Position numbers and translations under genes: made by a program. Below, one piece after another: positions 7,728 through 16,285 of a stretch of 34,306 nt of DNA (position 1 is its first letter; each line of letters opens with the position of its first letter). The notes beneath the pieces are model-generated. The model worked only from the letters and a program-made list of their open reading frames with translations, did no database searches and was not told the DNA's origin. The stretch is taken from the NCBI GenBank assembly GCA_002418775.1, contig DIEU01000065.1:1-34306 (forward strand), read 5' to 3'. Source of the DNA: Firmicutes bacterium UBA5766. Lineage in GTDB: Bacteria; Bacillota; Desulfotomaculia; Desulfotomaculales; Nap2-2B.

Positions 7728-8819
7728 ATGGCAAAGCTGTTCTTGGAAAACCTTACTAAAGTGTATGACAACAAAGTGGCGGCGGTAAAGGATGTCAATT
7801 TGTCCATCGAGGATAAAGAGTTTTTGGTGATGGTTGGACCTTCCGGATGCGGAAAATCTACCATCCTGCGGATGATTGCAGGACTTGAGGAAATTACCTC
7901 GGGCAATATATTTATAGGAGAAACCAGGGTTAACGACATCCCTCCCAAGGACAGGGACATAGTTATGGTTTTTCAGAATTACGCTTTATACCCTCATATG
8001 ACAGTATACAATAATTTAGCGTTTTCTTTGAAGATGAAAGGGATTGACAAAGAAGAAATCAAAAGGCGGGTCAGTGACACTGCCAAGATCCTGGAAATCG
8101 AAGAACTTTTGAAAAGAAAACCAAAACAGTTGTCCGGGGGGCAAAAACAAAGGGTTGCTTTGGGACGGGCCATCATCAGAAATCCCAAGGTTTTTTTGTT
8201 GGATGAACCTCTTTCCAACCTGGATGCCAAATTAAGAGTACAGCTAAGGGCGGAATTATACCGTCTCTATAAGAGATTAAACACAACCATCATCTATGTT
8301 ACCCATGATCAGACAGAAGCAATGACTATGGGTTCAAAAATTGTTGTTTTGAAAGACGGTATTATTCAACAGACCGGTACGCCTCAAAACATATATAAAT
8401 ACCCGCTGAATACCTTTGTTGCAGGCTTTATCGGCACACCGCCCATGAATCTGTTGGAGGCGGAAATCAACGGGGAACTGTCTGTCCAGTTTCAGCAGTT
8501 TAGCTTCACTTTGGAGGAAAAACATAAAGAAGTAATAAGAGCAGGCGGTTATGCAGGAAAGAAAGTTATCTTTGGTATCAGAGCAGAAGAAATTACAACA
8601 TCCCAATCTGAATGTTCCATGGGTCCTGTAACAGGAGAGGTAGAAGTAATTGAAAATTTGGGTTCTGAGCTGAATGTATACATAAATACGACAGACGGCG
8701 GCCTGGTAACAAAAGTTCATCCGGGGACAGAAATCAAAATCGAAGACAAAATAAAACTTTATTTCAATACCGGTCAACTTCATTTGTTTGACAAGGATAA
8801 TGGAAGACGGATTATTTAA
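7728..8819 (+). CDS. ABC sugar transporter ATP-binding protein, MalK/UgpC type
   Basis: A 363-aa ATPase energising the 4146-7422 importer. Motifs in order are Walker A G37-PSGCGKST, Q-loop V81-FQNYALYPHMTV, signature L135-SGGQKQR, Walker B VFLLDE160, D-loop SNLDAK and switch H193 (VTHDQTEAMTM). Residues 240-363 form a TOBE/MOP-type regulatory C-domain as in MalK and UgpC. The ATG at 7728 is chosen because the upstream ATG at 7715 is out of frame; GGGAGG lies 13-15 nt before it, rather far. It stands 305 bp behind the permeases because of the intervening repeat. Its stop is 7 bp from the stop of the convergent reactivator gene. Confidence 0.92.
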   Translation: MAKLFLENLTKVYDNKVAAVKDVNLSIEDKEFLVMVGPSGCGKSTILRMIAGLEEITSGNIFIGETRVNDIPPKDRDIVMVFQNYALYPHMTVYNNLAFSLKMKGIDKEEIKRRVSDTAKILEIEELLKRKPKQLSGGQKQRVALGRAIIRNPKVFLLDEPLSNLDAKLRVQLRAELYRLYKRLNTTIIYVTHDQTEAMTMGSKIVVLKDGIIQQTGTPQNIYKYPLNTFVAGFIGTPPMNLLEAEINGELSVQFQQFSFTLEEKHKEVIRAGGYAGKKVIFGIRAEEITTSQSECSMGPVTGEVEVIENLGSELNVYINTTDGGLVTKVHPGTEIKIEDKIKLYFNTGQLHLFDKDNGRRII

Positions 8820-8826
8820 GCGTCCG

Positions 8827-10548
8827 TTAAAAGCTTAGAGCTTTAACAAAGTAGTCCTGAAAGCGGGGATTCGTGGAAAGCTCAAGAACCTCGATCCTTT
8901 TTTTCAGCTCCTTGATCTGCTCCATCACACCCTTATTGATTAGAGCCAAACGGGCGCCTTCCGCTGAGGAATTTCCGACAAAGGTTATCTTTCCTTTAAA
9001 CCCTTTGGGTAAAAGACCGATTTTCAGAATACTGTCCGGATTAATATGATACCCAAAGGCCCCGGCAATGACCGCCTCCTCTATGTCATTCAGAGAAACG
9101 CCTGTTTCTTTGAGGAGCAGGGTTACTCCTGCTGCAATAGCTCCCTTGGCCAGCTGAATCTGGCGAATGTCTGTCTGGGATACATATATTTCCTCTGTAA
9201 TATAAAACTTCTTATCCGTAATTCTAGCTTTTATCCGGTGGTCAATATCAGGGTTAAAGCGTCCGCCGGCAAGAATTAATTTGCGTTTAATCATTGCCGC
9301 AGTTATGTCAATCAGGCCGCTGCCGCAGATTCCTTTGGGAGATGCCGCGCCGATGGTTGTAAAATGAAGATCGAAATCATCATCAATTAAAAAGGTATCT
9401 ATGGCTCCTTCTTCAGCACGGCAGCCGCAGGAAATGTTCATCCCTTCCAGGGCCTGACCGGCAGCAGTAGAGGCAGCAATAAGTCTGCCGCCAAGATTAG
9501 CCACAATTTCACCATTTGTTCCTATATCTAAAAAAATAGCCGGGTAGTTTTTTTTATCAAAAGCCGTGGCAAACATCCCGGCAAGAATATCAGCCCCGAC
9601 ATACGCTGAGACTGAAGGCAACAGGGTTACCCTTCCTTCCGGGCAAATCAGCAGCCCTGCCTCCCTGGCTTTCAGGTCAACTTGTTCGAGAAAGACCGGG
9701 CGGTAGGGGGCACGGGCTATGGATCCGGGGTAAATACCCAGAACAAAGTGCAGCATGGTCGTGTTTCCTGCTATAACTACCTGATAAACACGCTCCGCTC
9801 TATCGGCGTTACCGGTAAGGGCTATCACCAGTTCATTAATTTTCACGATGATCATTTCCTTAAGCTGATCTATCCCCCGGGAATTCTCCAGACAATAACT
9901 TATCCGTGACAGGACATCTCCGCCGAATTCTGTTTGAGGGTTTAAACAGGATTCTTTTTGAAGGATTTCTCCGGAGACCAGATCCAGGAGATACGCAGAA
10001 ATGCCTGTGGTACCTATGTCAACAGCCACTCCGAGAATATCGCCGGGCTCGGGTCCAAGGTCAATAAGATCATTGTCCCATAAAACACCATAGACTTGCT
10101 GCGCCATTCCCTGTTCCAGTTTACCCGCCTTCTGGTAAATATTCACCGGGTAAAAAATATGAGGCAGTCCTGCCAGGTAAGGCTGGGCTGTCCTTTCGGG
10201 AGGCGGCAGCAAAACCTGTTTTACCCGGCTGTCGACCTCTGCCTTAATAGCATAACCCTGGTTAATGGTCTTGAACTGGATACCTTTTGGAGGAAGCTCA
10301 ATCCAAACGTCACCCTTTGCTCTGGCGAGGCAGGCCAAACGGACGTCAGGATCATTGATAAACCCGCTTTCCAGGCTCTCTATCGGGTAAAGGTCGCCCC
10401 AGGCCTTGACCTGACATTTACCGCAAAGACCCAGGCTATTACAGGGCGTCTCAATGGCCAGACCCGCTGCCCTGATACATTCAGAAAGCCGGTCCCCCTC
10501 GTTAACTTCTATTGAAAGATTCTCCATAGGGAAATGCGCCTTAACCAT
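8827..10548 (-). CDS. Corrinoid-protein reductive activator (2Fe-2S ferredoxin + ASKHA/DUF4445, RACE type)
   Basis: A 573-aa protein expected to use ATP to return inactive Co(II)-corrinoid to Co(I). Residues 1-90 are a plant-type 2Fe-2S ferredoxin with C36-x5-C42-x2-C45 and C73. Residues about 170-573 are an actin-like ATPase region with phosphate motifs GVAVDIGTTG and IFLDIGTNGEI, the conserved GNTTMLHF segment, GICGSGLID, and an ELSTNPRFQDYFV ending. This is the RACE/RamA-like architecture known to accompany corrinoid O-demethylase and acetyl-CoA systems. It starts 1 nt after the stop of the methyltransferase at 10550-11551 (TAATATG), so translation is coupled. It probably serves the corrinoid protein at 2415-3062. 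Confidence 0.93.
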   Translation of the reverse strand: MVKAHFPMENLSIEVNEGDRLSECIRAAGLAIETPCNSLGLCGKCQVKAWGDLYPIESLESGFINDPDVRLACLARAKGDVWIELPPKGIQFKTINQGYAIKAEVDSRVKQVLLPPPERTAQPYLAGLPHIFYPVNIYQKAGKLEQGMAQQVYGVLWDNDLIDLGPEPGDILGVAVDIGTTGISAYLLDLVSGEILQKESCLNPQTEFGGDVLSRISYCLENSRGIDQLKEMIIVKINELVIALTGNADRAERVYQVVIAGNTTMLHFVLGIYPGSIARAPYRPVFLEQVDLKAREAGLLICPEGRVTLLPSVSAYVGADILAGMFATAFDKKNYPAIFLDIGTNGEIVANLGGRLIAASTAAGQALEGMNISCGCRAEEGAIDTFLIDDDFDLHFTTIGAASPKGICGSGLIDITAAMIKRKLILAGGRFNPDIDHRIKARITDKKFYITEEIYVSQTDIRQIQLAKGAIAAGVTLLLKETGVSLNDIEEAVIAGAFGYHINPDSILKIGLLPKGFKGKITFVGNSSAEGARLALINKGVMEQIKELKKRIEVLELSTNPRFQDYFVKALSF

Positions 10549-10549
10549 A

Positions 10550-11551
10550 TTAATTGTAAGATCCCTCTTTTACGTAATCTGTCATGGCTTTGAGATTGCT
10601 TATTGGAGTAAACATACTAAGACCGCAAGCAGGAGCAATAATATCAACCTCTGATTGAAGAGTATTACGGGTAATGGACACAATCTTCGCTTTTTCCCCA
10701 GTGTGCAGAAGTTGTGTGCTGACATTGCCCATAAGTCCCGTTTTGATTCCCTTTCGGGCGGTTTTCATGTTCACTATTGAATCAAAGCTTACGGCATCAG
10801 CCTTTACCTCGTTGAGGGACTCCAATATATTGCTGGTATTGCCGCATATGTGAAGAATGACAGGTATACCTTCCTGATGAAGAGCAGCAATTATTTTTTG
10901 ATAGCAGGGAACCGCAAATTTTTGAAAATTAAGTGGTCCCAGAATCTCTCCTGTAGCAGTAGGATCAGATATGGAAATAACGTCCGCTCCCGCCCTGGCC
11001 ATCTCTATTGCATATCTGACCAGAAAGTCATTAATGAGGGATAAAAAACGGGCTGCCCGTTCGGGCTTCTTTCGCAGCATCTTAAAAAACTCCAGCGGTT
11101 TAACAACCGAGGTTGCGGTACTGATATGTCCTGTAACATTACCAATAACCGGAATCTGGCAGTTCCTGAGTAAACGAATCGCTTCCAGAACTATTCCCAT
11201 TCTGCCGGCGGTAACGTCAACCTGGCAGTTTTCCATTATAACTTCCAGAGGCTCGTCGTTATATTGACTGACTCTGGGTTCAATAAGTTTACTCCCTATA
11301 TTAACACTTGCCCCCAGAACTTCAGCTTCAGCAGTCAGGCAATAAGGAACTCCATAATTTTCAAAGCCGGTAAGCTCATTTATTTTTCGGGCAGCGCTAA
11401 TCATTGCTCTTGTATCGGAGTGATGGTTGCCCTCCACTTGATCAGCAATCTCTGTCACGCAGGCACTCATCATACCCCCGGGGCAAATAACCGGCGTCCG
11501 GTCAACCCGGTCTCCCTTCAATACGCTTAACAGACGCTCTTTTTCATCCAA
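10550..11551 (-). CDS. UroD-superfamily corrinoid methyltransferase (MtaA/MtbA type)
   Basis: A 333-aa TIM-barrel methyltransferase. Zinc-type ligands are H234-x-C236 (LHICGNT) and C309 (APACGLSMFTP). The opening MDEKERLLSVLKGDRVDRTP is the standard start of MtaA/MtbA-like methylcobamide:thiol methyltransferases, and of the four paralogues this one looks closest to that group. The start is TTG at 11551-11549, with AGAGGGTG 7-8 nt upstream on the minus strand; an ATG 4 nt inside is out of frame. It is the first gene of a two-gene operon with the ferredoxin/ASKHA reactivator and is divergent from the ribose-type transport operon. Confidence 0.9.
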   Translation of the reverse strand: MDEKERLLSVLKGDRVDRTPVICPGGMMSACVTEIADQVEGNHHSDTRAMISAARKINELTGFENYGVPYCLTAEAEVLGASVNIGSKLIEPRVSQYNDEPLEVIMENCQVDVTAGRMGIVLEAIRLLRNCQIPVIGNVTGHISTATSVVKPLEFFKMLRKKPERAARFLSLINDFLVRYAIEMARAGADVISISDPTATGEILGPLNFQKFAVPCYQKIIAALHQEGIPVILHICGNTSNILESLNEVKADAVSFDSIVNMKTARKGIKTGLMGNVSTQLLHTGEKAKIVSITRNTLQSEVDIIAPACGLSMFTPISNLKAMTDYVKEGSYN

Positions 11552-12087
11552 AGATTATTCACCCTCTTTAGACTGTTAAAGATTGAATCATCTTTGCCCA
11601 TCTTTTTGAAGAGTTTTATCAAAGCAACAACATATTTTACACATATTTCGACCTTACCCATCATCCATGCCTCTATATATTACTGTATATAGTGGTAGAT
11701 GTCCAATAAGTTCCAGGCGAATAAGAAAAAGTGGAATCAAAATAACTTTTTGCTGTATCAATTACCAGATAATCGTCTTCAATTAGTTCAGATTTTCCAT
11801 ACTATAAAATACACCCGTGTATTATAAGATATTTTTATTATACCTCCTTTAGCGATATATAAAATCAATCGCTCTGCAAGTTTGCCTGTATCATTATCAT
11901 TAGGACGGCTTAATGTATTATTTGAGATTACCAACAGCTGATTCGCAGCTGATTCTGCAGGATAATAGCGATAAATGTCGAATTTCAAATTGTAGATAAG
12001 ATTTAAAAAGAGCAGCTTAATATTACCGTGAAGAAATCAAAAAGCCCAGCACACTCATAGATGAAGCTCAAAAAAGAGGTTGAAATC
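11552..12087. promoter_or_regulatory. Divergent intergenic region (536 bp) with an operator-like palindrome
   Basis: This AT-rich gap separates the minus-strand methyltransferase/reactivator operon from the plus-strand transport operon and must hold both promoters. An inverted repeat CTATATA-TTACTG-TATATAG at 11673-11692 is operator-like. No clear consensus promoter was found. A weak TTG-started frame of 66 codons at 11988-11788 on the minus strand was not recognised as any protein. No regulator gene is visible. Confidence 0.35.
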
Positions 12088-12402
12088 ATGTCAGACGTTC
12101 CTGTTCAACCATTTTTGGAGATTAGAGGAATCAGAAAGAAATATGGCAGCGTGGAGGCGCTTAAGGGCGTAGACTTAAAAGCATATTCTGGTGAAGTACT
12201 AGCTATTGTCGGGGATAACGGCGCAGGCAAAAGTAGCATTATTAAGATCCTATCCGGTGCAATTACTCCCGACAGCGGGGAAATCATTATCGCCGGCAAA
12301 AAATATAACAGATTAAACCCCAAGACGGCCCTTGCCGCCGGCATTTCCACTGTTTATCAGGACTTGGCGCTGGTTAATACCCTCAATTACAGGTGTATAT
12401 AA
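12088..12402 (+). pseudogene. Truncated sugar ABC ATPase (FrcA/RbsA type), N-terminal third only
   Basis: The frame encodes an intact start of a ribose/fructose-type ABC ATPase: FLEIRGIRKKYGSVEALKGV, Walker A GDNGAGKSS and Q-loop VYQDLALV. It then stops after NTLNYRCI. The ABC signature, Walker B, D-loop and switch histidine are all missing. FrcA-like ATPases have about 260 residues and this one has 104. ATG 12088 is preferred over ATG 12061 because AAGAGG lies 8 nt upstream of it. The permease starts 5 nt after the stop, so the missing ~150 codons look cleanly deleted. The product could not hydrolyse ATP normally; the importer must borrow another ATPase or be dead. Confidence 0.85.
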
Positions 12403-12406
12403 CTAA

Positions 12407-13351
12407 ATGGATCTAAGTATCAGGCTGCAAAAAATTTTCCCGCAGCTCCTGCTCACAGGGGTGTTATTCACTTTAATCTGTGTTCTAAGTATATCTTCCG
12501 AATACTTTCTGTCCTGGGAGAATTTTAGAAATATTTTGGACCAAAGTTCTGTTCATATTTTGTTAGCTGTAGGCATGACCTTCGTAATAGCCGGCGGCGG
12601 AATTGATTTGTCGGTCGGCAATGTGGCTGCTTTAAGCGGTGTAGTCATGGCAGTAGCTATGAAGGCCAATACAGATGTCTTTCCCGCTATAGTCATGGGA
12701 TATATGGCTGCATTTGGTTTTGGCCTGATGAATGGTCTCGTAGTTTCATATATCAAAGTAAACCCGTTCATTACAACCTTGGCTTCAATGTCCATTGCAC
12801 GGGGATTAGCTCTTATTCTGACCGGCGGTGTTTCCATTTATGGTTTTTCCGCAAATTTTAAATTCTGGGGCACAGGCTCAATCGGCCCAATTAACCAGCC
12901 TATTCTCTTATCATTTATTTTCGCAGCTTTGGGCCTTTTCCTCATGTCTTATACCCTTTGGGGGAAATACAGTCTTGCTTTAGGCGGCAATGGGGAAGCG
13001 CTGCGTATTACAGGAGTCAACGTTAATTTTTACAGAACCAGTATTTATTGCTTTTCCGCTCTGTGTGCGGCAACGGCAGGACTGATTATGACAGCAAGGC
13101 TTAACGCAGCTGCGCCTTTGGCCGGCGCAACTTATGAAATGGATGCTATTGCGGCGGTTGTTTTAGGCGGTACCAGCATGAACGGGGGCAAAGCTTCTAT
13201 CGCGGGCACTTTTATTGCCTGCCTGACCCTGGGGGCAATGAGAAACGGGCTGACCATGCTTGCCGTCCCTACTTATTACCAGCAATTATTTACCGGCGTC
13301 ATCATCCTTGCCGCAATCGTAATTTCCCAGCTGCGCAGCAGGCAGGAATAA
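12407..13351 (+). CDS. Ribose-type ABC transporter permease (RbsC/FrcC-like)
   Basis: A 314-aa membrane protein of the BPD_transp_2 family with about 8-10 hydrophobic segments. Family hallmarks are GMTFVIAGGGIDLSVGNVAAL near residues 56-77, NPFITTLASMSIARGLA, and AIAAVVLGGTSMNGGKASIAGT near the C-terminus. It belongs with the truncated ATPase directly upstream (5-nt gap) and the RbsB-type lipoprotein at 16286-17371, forming a sugar or nucleoside importer. The permease itself looks complete. Confidence 0.92.
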   Translation: MDLSIRLQKIFPQLLLTGVLFTLICVLSISSEYFLSWENFRNILDQSSVHILLAVGMTFVIAGGGIDLSVGNVAALSGVVMAVAMKANTDVFPAIVMGYMAAFGFGLMNGLVVSYIKVNPFITTLASMSIARGLALILTGGVSIYGFSANFKFWGTGSIGPINQPILLSFIFAALGLFLMSYTLWGKYSLALGGNGEALRITGVNVNFYRTSIYCFSALCAATAGLIMTARLNAAAPLAGATYEMDAIAAVVLGGTSMNGGKASIAGTFIACLTLGAMRNGLTMLAVPTYYQQLFTGVIILAAIVISQLRSRQE

Positions 13352-13377
13352 CGAAGAACGAGATTTTATAGGGTTTT

Positions 13378-14187
13378 ATGATGAAAAAATATCACATCTT
13401 AATTGAGACTGCCTTAATTGGCCAGGGGATTGCAGATCTGACCGGGGATGACTTACTGCAGATCTGGAATAAGTATTCTGCCAGGGTGCCCGATAACGCG
13501 GGCTTTGTTTGGCTGTGGCAGGGCAAAGTAATGGTCGATTGCCTGGAATCATTTTTGGAATATCGAAGCCAAAAAAACCTCCTGAGAATTGACAGCCGGA
13601 GAATCACAGAACCCAACCACACGCCGGGCAGTGGTTTTTGCACCGCCGGCGCAGTACTGGCCCTGGCAAATGAATATCAGGCCGGGCTTGTTGTCACTGC
13701 CGGCATGGGAGGAGTTTTTGGCGGGAAAGTTTCCAGCGATCTTCCTGAAATCTGTAAAGGACAGGCCATACTCATTGCTTCCGGTTTCAAGGATATGATT
13801 GAAGCGCAAAACAGCCTGGCTTACCTGCACAAAAGAAATATTCTCGTTGCAGGTTTTAACAAGCCTTATTATGACGGTTTTTTGTTTCAAGGAGACCGGT
13901 ACCCGTTAGACCGGCAATATGCGGGAGAAAGCATCTCAAAATTAAAGGAAGATAACTGCTGTTTATTATTTAATGATCTGGAAACCGGGTTAAGGTTAAC
14001 AAACAGCAATTGGCTCAAAGACAGTATTGAGGCCGGGAAATCAGCTGAAATCACCGGCGGCGAATTCCATCCGGCGGTCAGCCGGGAATTGGCCCGTTTT
14101 TCAAAAAGCCAGAGCGGCAAGCTGCAGTTTGAAGCATTATTACAAAATATTGTTTTAGCAATAGAAATATTGGAGAAAGGGAAGTAA
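13378..14187 (+). CDS. Pseudouridine-5'-phosphate glycosidase-like protein (PsuG/IndA family)
   Basis: A 269-aa protein resembling PsuG, which splits the C-C glycosidic bond of pseudouridine 5'-phosphate into uracil and ribose 5-phosphate. Matching segments are ILIETALIGQG (E10), VVTAGMGGVFGGKVSSDLPE (D121) and ASGFKDMIEAQNSLAYL (K138). The C-terminal FHPAVSRELARF...LQNIVLAIEI matches the family ending. D121 and K138 are 17 apart, as I recall for the metal aspartate (149) and catalytic lysine (166) of the E. coli enzyme. It is shorter than usual (about 300) and lacks the HG after the first glutamate segment, so substrate specificity may differ. It lies between the permease and a methyltransferase, with a PfkB kinase downstream. 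Confidence 0.7.
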   Translation: MMKKYHILIETALIGQGIADLTGDDLLQIWNKYSARVPDNAGFVWLWQGKVMVDCLESFLEYRSQKNLLRIDSRRITEPNHTPGSGFCTAGAVLALANEYQAGLVVTAGMGGVFGGKVSSDLPEICKGQAILIASGFKDMIEAQNSLAYLHKRNILVAGFNKPYYDGFLFQGDRYPLDRQYAGESISKLKEDNCCLLFNDLETGLRLTNSNWLKDSIEAGKSAEITGGEFHPAVSRELARFSKSQSGKLQFEALLQNIVLAIEILEKGK

Positions 14188-14203
14188 CAACCGGAGGCAG
14201 GTG

Positions 14204-15265
14204 ATGAAAAACCTCGTGATACCTAAAGATGAGATGACCCCCATCGAACGTTCCGCTGCGATTAAAGCCGGTAGACCCTATGACAGGATACCATGCAGTC
14301 CAATGGTGGCGGAACACGTTATTTGGTCAACAGGTATAAGTCTAAAGGAGTATTTGTTCAACCCCAAACTGGCGGCTGAAGCGCAGGCCAAAGCCTTTGA
14401 ATATTTTGGCTATGACAGCGTAAGTGTCAGTCCTGATCATCATGGTTTTGCAGAAGCGTTGGGATGCAGGTTTACCTATACTGATCACGAAAGGCCCCAA
14501 ATTGCGGAACACTGTTTAAAGACATACGAGGATATCGAAAAATTGGAGCCGGTCAATCCTAAAAAAACCGGCAGGCTGAAGCTGTGCATAGAGGCCGTGG
14601 CCCGACTGCAGGAACTGGTCGGTTCCAAGGTAAAAGTGGGCAGCGGAATGGGCGGACCCTTGACCTGCGCATCACTAATGCGGGGAGCAGACCATCTTTT
14701 AAGAGACTTGAAAAGAAATCCTGAGGCAGTCCTCAAAATAATGGACGTTAATACTCAAAATCTGATTAATTACATGGCGGCTTGCTGGGAATACGGTGTC
14801 GGATGCAGCGTCGGAGATTCCTTTGCTTCCTGTTCAGTAATCAGCCCCAAGGATTTCAGGTTTTTTGTAAAACCCTGTTTAAAACGGATTGCTGACTGGC
14901 AAATTGAAAATATCGGGAGCGCCGGGAATTTGCATATTTGCGGGAACAGCAGGCCATTATGGGCGGATATGGCCGGGCTGGGTTTTTCATCAATCAGTTT
15001 GGACAATGCCATGGATCTGGCGGAAGCAAAGGAAGTACTGGGCAAAACGGCTGCCCTTAAAGGAAATGTTAAACCGGTAGAAACTATGCTTTTTGGCGCC
15101 GTTGAGGATGTGATGAGAGAATCCAGAGAATGTATCGAAAAGTGCATGGATAATCCCGGGGGATACACTTTAAGCAGCGGATGTACCCTGCCGGTACAAA
15201 CCCCCGTAGAAAATGTGGAAGCAATGGTCAATGCCGCCCGGATATGGGGCAGACCAAAAAAATAA
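14204..15265 (+). CDS. UroD-superfamily corrinoid methyltransferase-like protein
   Basis: A 353-aa TIM-barrel protein with zinc-type ligands H244-x-C246 (LHICGNS) and C327 (SSGCTLPVQTP). It opens with MTPIERSAAIKAGRPYDRIP, a typical UroD-family N-terminus. ATG 14204 is chosen over GTG 14201 because GGAGG at 14193-14197 then has a 6-nt spacing. It lies 16 nt after the PsuG-like gene and just before a PfkB kinase, inside a sugar or nucleoside operon, so its methyl donor may be the imported compound. It is clearly different from the paralogues at 3081, 10550 and 18125. Its C-terminus is the template by which the 5603-5707 remnant was recognised. Confidence 0.87.
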   Translation: MKNLVIPKDEMTPIERSAAIKAGRPYDRIPCSPMVAEHVIWSTGISLKEYLFNPKLAAEAQAKAFEYFGYDSVSVSPDHHGFAEALGCRFTYTDHERPQIAEHCLKTYEDIEKLEPVNPKKTGRLKLCIEAVARLQELVGSKVKVGSGMGGPLTCASLMRGADHLLRDLKRNPEAVLKIMDVNTQNLINYMAACWEYGVGCSVGDSFASCSVISPKDFRFFVKPCLKRIADWQIENIGSAGNLHICGNSRPLWADMAGLGFSSISLDNAMDLAEAKEVLGKTAALKGNVKPVETMLFGAVEDVMRESRECIEKCMDNPGGYTLSSGCTLPVQTPVENVEAMVNAARIWGRPKK

Positions 15266-15281
15266 AAGGTGGTGATAAAGT

Positions 15282-16220
15282 ATAAAAACTGTCCTTGGTT
15301 TAGGCACGGCGACGATGGATGTGGTATTGCAGTGTGACAGCCTGCCGGAAGCGGATCAATTTGAAATAATAAGAAATGAACAGGTTCTTCCAGGCGGAAG
15401 CTGCGCCAATATGCTTGTTACACTGGCCAGGTTAGGGGTAAACGCCAGGCAAGTGGCAAAAATCGGCGACGACAGCTTCGGCAGGATTTTCAGAGATGGT
15501 TTAATCAAGGACGGCATTGACGACAGTCTGCTCATTACGGTCCCCAACGGGAAAACGATGCATACCTATATCTTTGCGGCCAACAACGGAGAACATACCA
15601 TTTTTGCAAATATGGGCGATTGTTTAATGAACCTGCAGGCGGAAGAAATCACTCCGTATATGCTGGAGGGCGTCGACCTGTTTTATACGGACATGTTTCC
15701 TGCCAAGCCGGCTATTGCTATGGCCAGGCTTTGCGCCGAAAGGAACATCCCGGTGGTTTTTTGCCTTAAGTGTCCAACGGACATTATGAATAAAATCGGA
15801 GTGGAAACGGAAGAGCTTTTTGAAATGCTTTCTTTGGCAGAGCTGTTCGTATCGGGAAGAGACGGTTATCACAGCCTGACCAGTATCCCGGATTATGAAG
15901 AAGCTATGAACATTCTGTACCAAAAATACCCTGTCAAAAAGGGAATGATCTGCACAGCCGGAGATTGCGGCGCGGTATGGCTGGATAAAGACGGCAAAGT
16001 AACCGCGCAGCCCTATAGAATCGTTCCTGTCGATACTACAGGGGCAGGAGACTGTTTTCTGGGGGGTTTGATCTACAGTTACTATGTAAATGGACAAACC
16101 AGACAGCAGTCCATGGACTTTGCCTCGGCGACAGCCGCAATAAAATGCACCCAGTCAGGCCCCAGGATAAAGGCAAATGTAGAGATGATCAATGAATTTA
16201 TGGCAGGCAGAACAAAATAA
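15282..16220 (+). CDS. PfkB-family sugar/nucleoside kinase with probable AUA start
   Basis: A ribokinase-fold kinase that would phosphorylate a sugar or nucleoside. Visible motifs are GGSCANMLVTLARLG (sugar site) and DTTGAGDCFLGGL with the catalytic aspartate. The conventional ATG at 15315 would delete the first beta-strand. The upstream frame gives IKTVLGLGTATMD, exactly the expected PfkB opening. That frame begins with ATA at 15282, preceded by AAAGGTGGTGAT and a 5-nt spacer, a near-perfect ribosome site. A stop codon (15276-15278) lies two codons before it. Next to the PsuG-like gene, a pseudouridine-kinase-like (PsuK) role is attractive but unproven. If AUA does not work, the protein starts at 15315. 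Confidence 0.88.
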   Translation: MKTVLGLGTATMDVVLQCDSLPEADQFEIIRNEQVLPGGSCANMLVTLARLGVNARQVAKIGDDSFGRIFRDGLIKDGIDDSLLITVPNGKTMHTYIFAANNGEHTIFANMGDCLMNLQAEEITPYMLEGVDLFYTDMFPAKPAIAMARLCAERNIPVVFCLKCPTDIMNKIGVETEELFEMLSLAELFVSGRDGYHSLTSIPDYEEAMNILYQKYPVKKGMICTAGDCGAVWLDKDGKVTAQPYRIVPVDTTGAGDCFLGGLIYSYYVNGQTRQQSMDFASATAAIKCTQSGPRIKANVEMINEFMAGRTK

Positions 16221-16285
16221 TTTAATTTGTTCATACTTGAAAAAAGTATGTTCAATAAAAAAATAATGTATTTGGAGGAATGCAG

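Noticed and set aside
11788..11988. 66-codon minus-strand frame in the divergent intergenic region
   Set aside because: TTG start without a ribosome site, no recognised motif; it may be chance or a decayed regulator, so it is only mentioned in the intergenic entry.
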